Shown piece after piece: positions 1 to 4,758 of a DNA stretch of 8,452 nt. Below the pieces are notes generated by a model. It saw only the letters and a list, made by a program, of their open reading frames with translations. It ran no database searches and was not told where the DNA came from. The stretch is taken from NCBI GenBank assembly GCA_020432595.1, contig JAGQGA010000054.1:1-8452 (forward strand), written 5' to 3'. Position 1 is the first letter of the stretch; each line of letters opens with the position of its first letter. This DNA is from Anaerolineales bacterium. GTDB taxonomy: Bacteria > Chloroflexota > Anaerolineae > Promineifilales > Promineifilaceae. Both the position numbers and the translations under genes were made by a program.

Positions 1-314
1 GCCAGTCCATGGGCAAGCTTAGCCAGGGTGTTGGCGCTGGCGGGGGCGATGAGCAATAAATCGGCCGTTTCCCCCAGCCCGACGTGGCGTATGTGTTCAT
101 CGAGGCTCCACATGTCGCTAAAAACGGGGCGGCCAGTGATGGAGCGAAAGGTGAGCGGGGTGACAAACTGCTGGGCGGCTTCGGTTAGCACCACATCTAC
201 CAGCACCCCGGCCTGCGTCAGCTTGGAGGCGAGGTCAACGGCTTTGTAGCAGGCGATGGAGCCGGTGACACCCAATACGATTTGTTTTCCTTGCAGCACG
301 GTGATTGTTTCCAT
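1..314 (-). CDS. coaBC: CoaBC (phosphopantothenoylcysteine decarboxylase / phosphopantothenate-cysteine ligase), N-terminal part
   Basis: This is the first 104 codons of a gene that runs off the left edge. The product joins cysteine to 4'-phosphopantothenate (CoaB half) and decarboxylates the product to phosphopantetheine (CoaC half), two cytosolic steps of coenzyme A synthesis. Only the FMN-binding CoaC half is visible. It starts with a beta strand and the flavin-loop motif GVTGSIACYK (residues 15-24), has the HVGL segment with the probable active-site His77, and the family signature PASANT (91-96) that follows ADLLLIA. The ATG at 314 is the only start that keeps the first beta strand. No Shine-Dalgarno precedes it, and the seven bases upstream read TTCCCCC. 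A stand-alone HFCD-family flavoprotein cannot be ruled out because the CoaB half lies outside the window. Confidence 0.88.
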   Translation of the reverse strand, partial: METITVLQGKQIVLGVTGSIACYKAVDLASKLTQAGVLVDVVLTEAAQQFVTPLTFRSITGRPVFSDMWSLDEHIRHVGLGETADLLLIAPASANTLAKLAHGL

Positions 315-321
315 GGGGGAA

Positions 322-327
322 AGTTTA
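322..327 (-). promoter_or_regulatory. Candidate -10 element for coaBC, possibly leaderless
   Basis: On the minus strand TAAACT lies 7 nt before the coaBC ATG, which would put the transcription start at or beside the start codon. That fits the absence of a Shine-Dalgarno. No good -35 is seen about 17 nt further upstream. The rest of the 150-bp gap between coaBC and the next gene holds one AACGGCCGTT palindrome (409-418), a one-mismatch copy AACAGCCGTT (373-382), and no convincing terminator. Confidence 0.3.
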
Positions 328-408
328 GTCGGGTGGGGGGATTTTGGCTAGTAGGGTTTGAGGGAGGCGGGGAACAGCCGTTTGGTATGTCGTGTGGAAA
401 TGAAGGGA

Positions 409-418
409 AACGGCCGTT
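409..418. repeat. AACGGCCGTT palindrome, copy 1 (intergenic)
   Basis: This is the only intergenic perfect copy. It sits within the 12-bp palindrome AAACGGCCGTTT (408-419), about 95 bp upstream of the coaBC start. Confidence 0.85.
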
Positions 419-464
419 TGCCTATCTTGCGCCAATAAAAATTTTGCAAAACCAAATCGTTCTC

Positions 465-1475
465 CTAAAAAGCATCATCTAAGGTTTCTGCGCTTTGTAA
501 TTGAGCCAGTGAGGTATAGCGGGGGGCTTGAGGAGCTTTGACGCGGCCTTTTGGGATGAGTTTGATGGGCTTGGGGAGTTCTTGGGCGGGTTCGGTGAAG
601 TAGAGGATGTATTTGTTGGTGTCACGCCAGGGCTGGATGTCGCGTACTTCGGCAATATGCGTGATGGCGGAGATGGGGGCCACGCGGTAGGTGGCAAGAT
701 ATTTGATTTTGTTGATCATGCTGCTGTGGATGCGTATGGCTCGCCAGCAGTCTTGGCCGAGGAAGGTTTCTTGAAAGCCTTCGTCACGGGCAGGTACGAC
801 GACGGTGTTGATTTCTGAGGGGTCGATGGTACGTAAGGGGGTTACGGCGGTTTTGGCTGGGGATGGCTCGGTTTCGGTTACGTCGTATAAAAATGGCTCG
901 AATTGGTAGATGCGGTCGCCATTAGGAGAGCGGTAGCGTTGGAAGGTGATGATTTCGACGGGGAATTTGAAGCGGTCGTGCAGGACTTTTTCGAGTTCGT
1001 CTGGCATTTCGTCGATGATGACGAGGGCGTTGAAGGCATCACGCTGGTAGAGCATTTGCTCCAGGAGATAGTCAATATTTTCATAGCCATTGGTGGCGGC
1101 ATATTGAGCGCATTGTTCCCAGCTTGCTGGCTCGGCGGCTAAGCCGTCCTTAATGATTTGTTTGACGCGCTGGGGGGACATTTCAAAGGAGAGGGAAAAT
1201 TGGAGGATTTGGACGGCAATGTGGTTGAGGGGGTCGTGGGCGGCTAGTTCGTTTTCGACAAAGTAGAGCTTTGGCTCTTTTTTGCTAGTGAGGTCGAGGA
1301 GGTAGCCATCAGGAATGTTTTGGCGTTTGCCGTAGATGCCGATTTTACGTTTAAGGTCGAGGTAGATGCGGGCGGAGCCGAAAAGGGTGTGGCGGGCTTC
1401 GACGATGGCGGTTTCAAGATCTTTTTCGCGTTCAAAGGGTTCGATGGTGTAGGTTTTGGTGGGTGTCCAGAGCAT
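465..1475 (-). CDS. Hypothetical protein: PD-(D/E)XK-like nuclease domain plus PUA/EVE-like C-terminal domain
   Basis: This is a 336-residue protein that I do not recognise by name. Residues about 15-200 read like a PD-(D/E)XK nuclease fold of the NucS/RecB kind. There is an N-terminal helix with E25, then strands IYLDLKRKIGIYG (37-49), D56 in IPDGYLLDL, E74-N-E76 in YFVENEL, H80-D81, and Q89 in IAVQILQF. The third catalytic position would be Glu76 where most families have Lys. Residues 150-200 continue an alpha/beta pattern. After a Pro/Thr-rich linker (about 202-220), residues 221-305 look like a small PUA/ASCH/EVE-type beta barrel (NTVVVPA, FLGQDCWRAIRI, IKYLATYRVAPISAITHIAEV, YILYF). A Lys/Pro-rich tail follows. 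It is cytosolic, with no signal peptide or membrane segment. The ATG at 1475 has an AAGGA Shine-Dalgarno about 10 nt upstream. It is codirectional with the phosphoesterase upstream. The domain calls are inferred from residue patterns only. Confidence 0.6.
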   Translation of the reverse strand: MLWTPTKTYTIEPFEREKDLETAIVEARHTLFGSARIYLDLKRKIGIYGKRQNIPDGYLLDLTSKKEPKLYFVENELAAHDPLNHIAVQILQFSLSFEMSPQRVKQIIKDGLAAEPASWEQCAQYAATNGYENIDYLLEQMLYQRDAFNALVIIDEMPDELEKVLHDRFKFPVEIITFQRYRSPNGDRIYQFEPFLYDVTETEPSPAKTAVTPLRTIDPSEINTVVVPARDEGFQETFLGQDCWRAIRIHSSMINKIKYLATYRVAPISAITHIAEVRDIQPWRDTNKYILYFTEPAQELPKPIKLIPKGRVKAPQAPRYTSLAQLQSAETLDDAF

Positions 1476-1487
1476 GATGATTTTTCC

Positions 1488-1622
1488 TTAGCTTGTTATG
1501 GATAAGTTTAAGCAGTATAGTCTTTCTGTTGCAATCATTTTTGTCTCGTCATAGTTGTAATAGGTTGATAAGTCTGTTAGTTCATTAAGATTAGAAGACT
1601 TGGGTTCATTAGAATAAGCCAT
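1488..1622 (-). CDS. Possible 44-residue small protein, doubtful
   Basis: An ATG at 1622 lies 4 nt after the phosphoesterase stop. The frame runs to a TAA at 1488-1490 that abuts the Shine-Dalgarno of the next gene, a layout expected of a coupled operon gene. The product would begin MAYSNEPKSSNLNEL and be hydrophilic, with no recognisable motif. Against it, the stretch is far more AT-rich than every neighbouring gene, the Shine-Dalgarno (AGGG) is weak, and a -10-like TATACT lies inside it. It may equally be a promoter-bearing spacer. Confidence 0.25.
   Translation of the reverse strand: MAYSNEPKSSNLNELTDLSTYYNYDETKMIATERLYCLNLSITS
1514..1519 (-). promoter_or_regulatory. Candidate -10 element upstream of the nuclease-like gene
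   Basis: TATACT on the minus strand would start transcription near 1507, leaving a leader of about 30 nt that contains the AAGGA ribosome-binding site. No clear -35 is present at the right distance. The AT-richness of 1488-1622 supports a promoter here. Confidence 0.3.
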
Positions 1623-1626
1623 TGTA

Positions 1627-2352
1627 TTACCCTGTGCCTGTCCGTAGCATGTGGGCGAATTCGTGGGGCATGGTGGTGGCTTCGATGGCTTGGGCGGCCT
1701 GTTCGATGTCGTAGGGGACGCGGACAAATTCAACGGTCAGGTGGTTGGAAACGGCCGTTAATACCACATACCCGGCTCGCGGATCGCCATCTTTTGGCTT
1801 GCCCACGCTGCCGGCGTTGATGACGTGGCGGCCATCGGGCAGGGTGCGGTGATAGGGCAGATGGGTGTGGCCGCATACCAGCACATCGGCTCCGGCCAAA
1901 TCGAGCAGCCGCGCTAGGCTGGCTTCGGGGCGGTCGGCATAGAGGTATTCGTTGATGCGGCGGGGGCTGCCGTGAACCAGTGCCACCCGCAGCTTGCCCA
2001 GCAGCACCATCATGGTCATCGGTAGATTTCGCAAATAGGCTTTGTGGTCGGCGGTGACGTGGGCGTTTGTCCAGGCAATGGAGCGTTTGCCAAGTTCCTG
2101 GGCATCCGGCGTTTTGTAGGCGCAGCCGCAGTCGTCACTGTCATGTCCCACGCCGTAATCGTAGTTGCCCATGAGCGTGGGTATGTCATGCTCACGGATA
2201 AATCCCACTACTTCATTTGGCTTTACGCCGTAGCCAACAAGATCGCCCAGGCAGAAGCGGCGGTGGTTGTGATGGGTGTTTAGGTGGTGATAAACGGCCG
2301 TTAACGCCGGTAAATTGCCATGAATATCGCCAAAAATGGTCATTTGTTCCAT
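1627..2352 (-). CDS. Metallophosphoesterase, YfcE/MJ0936-type calcineurin-like superfamily
   Basis: This is a 241-residue cytosolic protein with the full two-metal phosphoesterase motif set: GDIHGN (8-13, D9 and H11), GDLVGYG (36-42, D37), GNYD (62-65, N63), HGSP (127-130, H127) and GHTH (161-164, H162 and H164). The NAGSVGKP segment (179-186) is typical of the YfcE/MJ0936 group, which hydrolyses phosphodiesters. The natural substrate cannot be read from sequence. The usual GNHD is GNYD here, so the motif-III histidine is a tyrosine, and a Cys-containing DDCGC follows at 73-77. An in-frame ATG 15 codons upstream exists, but the ATG at 2352 is preferred. It has AAGGAGA 5 nt upstream, and the extra residues would be encoded by the repeat hairpin. 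Two AACGGCCGTT palindromes lie in the gene, both encoding Leu-Thr-Ala-Val. A monocistronic or operon start in the divergent gap at 2353-2507 is likely. Confidence 0.85.
   Translation of the reverse strand: MEQMTIFGDIHGNLPALTAVYHHLNTHHNHRRFCLGDLVGYGVKPNEVVGFIREHDIPTLMGNYDYGVGHDSDDCGCAYKTPDAQELGKRSIAWTNAHVTADHKAYLRNLPMTMMVLLGKLRVALVHGSPRRINEYLYADRPEASLARLLDLAGADVLVCGHTHLPYHRTLPDGRHVINAGSVGKPKDGDPRAGYVVLTAVSNHLTVEFVRVPYDIEQAAQAIEATTMPHEFAHMLRTGTG
1750..1759. repeat. AACGGCCGTT palindrome, copy 2
   Basis: It lies inside the phosphoesterase gene and encodes Thr-Ala-Val in VVLTAVSNH. Confidence 0.85.
2293..2302. repeat. AACGGCCGTT palindrome, copy 3
   Basis: It lies near the 5' end of the phosphoesterase gene and encodes Thr-Ala-Val in LPALTAVYHH (residues 18-20). 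Confidence 0.85.
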
Positions 2353-2371
2353 ATGTGTCTCCTTCAAATAC

Positions 2372-2430
2372 GATTGAGAGATTGGGTACTTTAACAATTT
2401 ATCACCCAGTCTCTCAATCTCCTAGTCTCC
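2372..2430. repeat. Inverted repeat built of 8-bp tandem units
   Basis: The left arm GATTGAGAGATTGGGT (2372-2387) pairs with ACCCAGTCTCTCAATC (2404-2419) at 15 of 16 positions, and the exception is a G-T wobble. The loop is 16 nt. Read in register, the right side is a run of octamers ACCCAGTC, TCTCAATC, TCCTAGTC followed by TCC, each ending in (A/G)TC. The left arm is two such octamers inverted. The base of the stem lies 7 nt from the Shine-Dalgarno of the phosphoesterase, so in that transcript it would form a 5'-UTR hairpin beside the ribosome-binding site. No T-run follows on either strand that would make it a clear terminator. A -10-like TAAAAT on the minus strand (2442-2437) could start that transcript upstream of the hairpin. 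Confidence 0.75.
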
Positions 2431-2449
2431 TGCCTCATTTTAGCCCGAT

Positions 2450-2467
2450 GTTGAGCAAAAGTTGAGC
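2450..2467 (+). promoter_or_regulatory. 7-bp direct repeat with 4-bp spacer, OmpR/PhoB-type geometry
   Basis: GTTGAGC occurs at 2450-2456 and again at 2461-2467, separated by AAAA, giving an 11-bp period or about one helical turn. Two 7-bp half-sites with a 4-bp A/T spacer is the layout of OmpR/PhoB-family response-regulator sites. The half-site itself is not the E. coli Pho box. It lies about 40-58 bp upstream of the proposed M50 transcription start and also upstream of the divergent phosphoesterase. Confidence 0.35.
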
Positions 2468-2495
2468 GAATTCGCCACGCGAGCGCGGGGCGGGG

Positions 2496-2501
2496 TATAC
2501 T
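2496..2501 (+). promoter_or_regulatory. -10 element of the M50 protease gene, likely leaderless start
   Basis: TATACT is followed by only six bases (TTCTTT) before the ATG at 2508. Transcription would therefore start at or next to the A of the start codon. No Shine-Dalgarno is present upstream, which agrees with a leaderless message. No strong -35 is visible. Confidence 0.5.
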
Positions 2502-2507
2502 TTCTTT

Positions 2508-3155
2508 ATGCTTGGATTAGATATTGCTACCCTACTTGCTCGGGCGATTGTGTTGCTCATCGCCTTTACCATTCATGAACTGGCTCACGCCGTTACCGCC
2601 GACCGGCTGGGCGACCCCACGCCGCGCCGTCAAGGACGGATTACGCTGAACCCGCTGGCGCACCTGGATCCCATTGGCACGTTGATGCTGCTGATTTCGG
2701 GGTTTGGCTGGGCCAAGCCGGTGATGGTTCAGCCCGCTTATTTGCGCGGCAACCCCCGCACCTCGATGGGGATTGTGGCGGCGGCGGGGCCGCTGTCGAA
2801 TTTGCTGATGGCGATTGTGGCGGCGATTCCACTGCGGCTGGGGCTGGTGGATATGAGCATCCGCAGCAGCAGCACGGTGTTCCCATCGCTGTCGTTTTTG
2901 CTGTTCCAGTTCATTTTTATCAACCTGATTTTGCTCTTTTTCAACCTGATTCCTATTCCGCCGCTGGACGGGTTTAAGATTTTAACGGCCGTTCTCCCCG
3001 CTGAAATGGCATATCAATTACGGCCATTGGAGCAGTACGGCTTTATGATTTTGCTGCTGGCAATTTTTATTTTGCCCAACATGGGAATTGACATTTTGGG
3101 CTGGCTGGTGCAAACCCCCACCCTACAGGCATTTTCGCTCATCACTGGTTACTAA
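2508..3155 (+). CDS. Site-2 protease family (M50) integral membrane metalloprotease
   Basis: This 215-residue polytopic membrane protein belongs to the S2P/M50 peptidases, which cut substrates within or next to the membrane. The first hydrophobic segment (about 6-22) runs into the zinc motif HELAH (H23, E24, H27). The conserved NPLAHLDP follows at 48-55, the AGPLSN loop at 93-98 leads into a second membrane segment, and a third segment (about 130-146) leads into NLIPIPPLDG (146-155), whose Asp154 is the expected third zinc ligand. A last hydrophobic segment spans about 178-190. There is no PDZ domain, so it is the compact S2P form. The substrate is unknown. The HD-domain gene starts 2 nt after the stop, implying coupled translation. 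It may have a leaderless start, as described for the upstream TATACT. A palindrome copy encodes Thr160-Ala-Val. Confidence 0.9.
   Translation: MLGLDIATLLARAIVLLIAFTIHELAHAVTADRLGDPTPRRQGRITLNPLAHLDPIGTLMLLISGFGWAKPVMVQPAYLRGNPRTSMGIVAAAGPLSNLLMAIVAAIPLRLGLVDMSIRSSSTVFPSLSFLLFQFIFINLILLFFNLIPIPPLDGFKILTAVLPAEMAYQLRPLEQYGFMILLLAIFILPNMGIDILGWLVQTPTLQAFSLITGY
2984..2993. repeat. AACGGCCGTT palindrome, copy 4
   Basis: It lies inside the M50 gene just after the PPLDG motif and encodes Thr-Ala-Val in ILTAVLP. Confidence 0.85.
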
Positions 3156-3157
3156 TC

Positions 3158-3682
3158 ATGGCGCGAGTCGGGTATCGGGTGCGGCAATTTGGGCTGTTGC
3201 TGTGGCCGCAGCCGTTAACGGCCGTTGAGCGACAAGAAGTAGAAGCCATATTGTCGCAACGGCAGCTACTGCTTTTTGCTGAATTTGCCCCCAGCGACCA
3301 GCGGCATAGCTACCGGGTGCTGCAAACGCTTCTGGCGGCGGGGGAAATGGAGCCGTCGCTGCTGGTGGCGGCACTGCTCCACGACATTGGCAAGATTTGC
3401 CACCCTATTTATGTCTGGGATCGGGTGTTGATTGTGCTGGGCGAGGCGTTTTTACCCCGGCAGGTGGCGGTGTGGGGTGGGGGTGAGGTGAGTGGCTGGA
3501 AACGGCCGTTTGTCATCCGCGCCAAACATCCCGCTTGGGGAGCCGACCTGGTGCATGCCGCCGGAGCCACACCCCTGACGGTGCGGTTGATAGCCCGCCA
3601 TCAAGACAAATTGCCCGCCAACTCAACCAGTCACGAAGACAAATTGCTGGCGTGGCTACAGTGGGCGGATGATCAGAATTAG
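3158..3682 (+). CDS. HD-domain (HDIG-type) phosphohydrolase-like protein
   Basis: This 174-residue cytosolic protein carries the metal-binding ligands of the HD superfamily in order: H50 (QRHSYRV), H75-D76 in LLHDIGK, H124 (AKHPAWGAD), H148 (IARHQD), and an acidic D171-D172 near the C terminus. LLHDIGK is the HDIG form found in nucleotide and cyclic-dinucleotide phosphohydrolases and related regulators. The protein lacks the GYP motif of HD-GYP proteins, and its substrate cannot be assigned. The N-terminal 40 residues are extra to the minimal domain. The ATG comes 2 nt after the stop of the membrane protease, with no separate ribosome-binding site, so translation is probably by re-initiation. 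It contains two palindrome copies, encoding Thr-Ala-Val and Lys-Arg-Pro. A hairpin with a T-run follows the gene. Confidence 0.85.
   Translation: MARVGYRVRQFGLLLWPQPLTAVERQEVEAILSQRQLLLFAEFAPSDQRHSYRVLQTLLAAGEMEPSLLVAALLHDIGKICHPIYVWDRVLIVLGEAFLPRQVAVWGGGEVSGWKRPFVIRAKHPAWGADLVHAAGATPLTVRLIARHQDKLPANSTSHEDKLLAWLQWADDQN
3217..3226. repeat. AACGGCCGTT palindrome, copy 5
   Basis: It lies inside the HD-domain gene and encodes Thr-Ala-Val (PLTAVER). It is directly preceded by a half-like GCAGCCGTT. Confidence 0.85.
3501..3510. repeat. AACGGCCGTT palindrome, copy 6
   Basis: It lies inside the HD-domain gene and uses the other frame, encoding Lys-Arg-Pro-Phe (WKRPFVI). Confidence 0.85.
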
Positions 3683-3694
3683 GCGGTGGGAAGG

Positions 3695-3762
3695 GTAATC
3701 AGTAATCAGTAATCGGTGATCGGTACAACTGAATACTGATTACCGATTACCGATTACTTTTT
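3695..3762. repeat. Heptamer-repeat hairpin followed by T5, terminator-like
   Basis: The left arm is four tandem 7-mers, GTAATCA, GTAATCA, GTAATCG and GTGATCG, then GTA (3695-3725). After an 8-nt spacer the right arm is TAC, TGATTAC, CGATTAC, CGATTAC. The inner 24 bp of each arm pair with one true mismatch plus G-T wobbles. TTTTT follows directly (3758-3762), giving the look of a rho-independent terminator for the M50-HD pair. The stem is AT-rich and the T-run short, so termination may be partial. It ends just before the Shine-Dalgarno (AAAGGTG, 3766-3772) of the next gene, so it could also act as a 5'-UTR element for that gene. Confidence 0.7.
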
Positions 3763-3777
3763 GGTAAAGGTGAAACA

Positions 3778-4758
3778 ATGCAAGCACAAACCATAACCAT
3801 CATCGGAATGGAGCGGCTGGGGGTGTCGGTGGCGTTGGCGCTGCGGGCAGCGCTGCCGCAGGTGACGCTGGTTGGGCATGATAAGGATGGCTCTACTGCC
3901 CGTGAGGTGAAGGAAAAAATGGGGGCCGTTGACAAGGTGGAGTGGAATTTGGTGCGGGCGGCGGCGCAGGCTGATATTGTGGTGCTGGCGGTGCCGTTTG
4001 TGGAACTGCGCGAGACGCTGGAGGCGATTGGGCACGATTTGCAGACCCACACCCTGCTGCTGGATATGTCTAGCCTAAAAGGGCCGGGGGTAAAATGGGC
4101 GGCCAAAGCGATTCACGGCGGCCATTATGTGGGGGTGCGGCCGGTGCTGGCAGCCAATGTACTAGAAGATGGGCGGACGGACTACACGGCGGCAACGGCC
4201 GATTTGTTCAAAAACAGCGTCTTTTGCCTGATGCCGACGGCTGATGTGGATGCGCGGGCGGTGCAAACGGCCGTTCATTTCGGCCAACTCCTCGGTGCCA
4301 CCCCCTACTTTCTCGACCCGCACGAATACGACAGCCTCATTCAAGGGGTGGAAACTGTGCCGGGGCTGATGGCGGCGGCGATGTATGGGGCGATTAGCAA
4401 GGAAACGGGCTGGCGCGATATGCTTCGCTTTGCCAACCAATCGTTTGCCCTGACCACCCAGCCGCTGGGCAACGGCGAAGATGTGGCACAATTGGCGCTC
4501 TATGACCAGCAGGCGACGCTGCGCTGGCTTGATGCCTTTTTGGGTGAGCTGCAACTGGTGCGCCAGTGGGTGCAGCAGGGGGATCGCCACAGCCTGACGG
4601 CGCTGTTGGGGCAAATGGGGGATCACCGTGCGGCGTGGCTGCGTGACCGGGCGAAGAATGATTGGGCGGAGGCCAAAATGCCAACGGTGGAGAATCGCGG
4701 CCTGACGGAGCAGATGTTGGGCAGTTGGGTATCGGAACGGATGGGGCGGGATGAGTGA
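3778..4758 (+). CDS. TyrA-like (prephenate/arogenate dehydrogenase family) NAD(P)-dependent protein, divergent
   Basis: This 326-residue cytosolic protein has an N-terminal Rossmann fold (ITIIGMERLG, 6-15, with D35 ending the second strand), the AVPF strand end (71-74) and DMSSLK (96-101), matching the D-x-S-x-K block of prephenate dehydrogenases. The helical C-terminal half has DPHEYD (180-185) where the family has an HD motif. Several expected residues are missing. The Gly-x-Gly-x-x-Gly loop is GMERLG, with Glu for the second Gly. The catalytic HP is RP (121-122, GVRPVL). The SHLPH helix reads VETVPG. Activity on prephenate is therefore doubtful, and an altered substrate or a different alpha-keto/hydroxy acid is possible. 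The start has AAAGGTG 5 nt upstream. The GT4 gene overlaps its last 8 nt. One palindrome copy encodes Thr-Ala-Val. Confidence 0.72.
   Translation: MQAQTITIIGMERLGVSVALALRAALPQVTLVGHDKDGSTAREVKEKMGAVDKVEWNLVRAAAQADIVVLAVPFVELRETLEAIGHDLQTHTLLLDMSSLKGPGVKWAAKAIHGGHYVGVRPVLAANVLEDGRTDYTAATADLFKNSVFCLMPTADVDARAVQTAVHFGQLLGATPYFLDPHEYDSLIQGVETVPGLMAAAMYGAISKETGWRDMLRFANQSFALTTQPLGNGEDVAQLALYDQQATLRWLDAFLGELQLVRQWVQQGDRHSLTALLGQMGDHRAAWLRDRAKNDWAEAKMPTVENRGLTEQMLGSWVSERMGRDE
4266..4275. repeat. AACGGCCGTT palindrome, copy 7
   Basis: It lies inside the TyrA-like gene and encodes Thr-Ala-Val (VQTAVHF). A one-mismatch copy AACGGCCGAT lies 72 bp upstream at 4194-4203. Confidence 0.85.

Noticed and set aside
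441..457. Terminator after the nuclease-like gene (TTTTGCAAAA then T5 on the minus strand)
   Set aside because: The palindrome is A/T-only around a GC step and leaves no room for a loop, so a stable hairpin is unlikely.
28..482. Plus-strand frames of 73 and 66 codons at the left edge
   Set aside because: The first is a shadow of coaBC. The second crosses the coaBC start and the intergenic gap and has no ribosome-binding site or motif.
2353..2397. 15-residue N-terminal extension of the phosphoesterase
   Set aside because: The extension would be encoded by the repeat hairpin and the Shine-Dalgarno region. The ATG at 2352 has AAGGAGA at proper spacing.
3695..3757. CRISPR-like array
   Set aside because: Units are only 7 bp, contiguous and inverted midway, with no spacers and no cas genes nearby.
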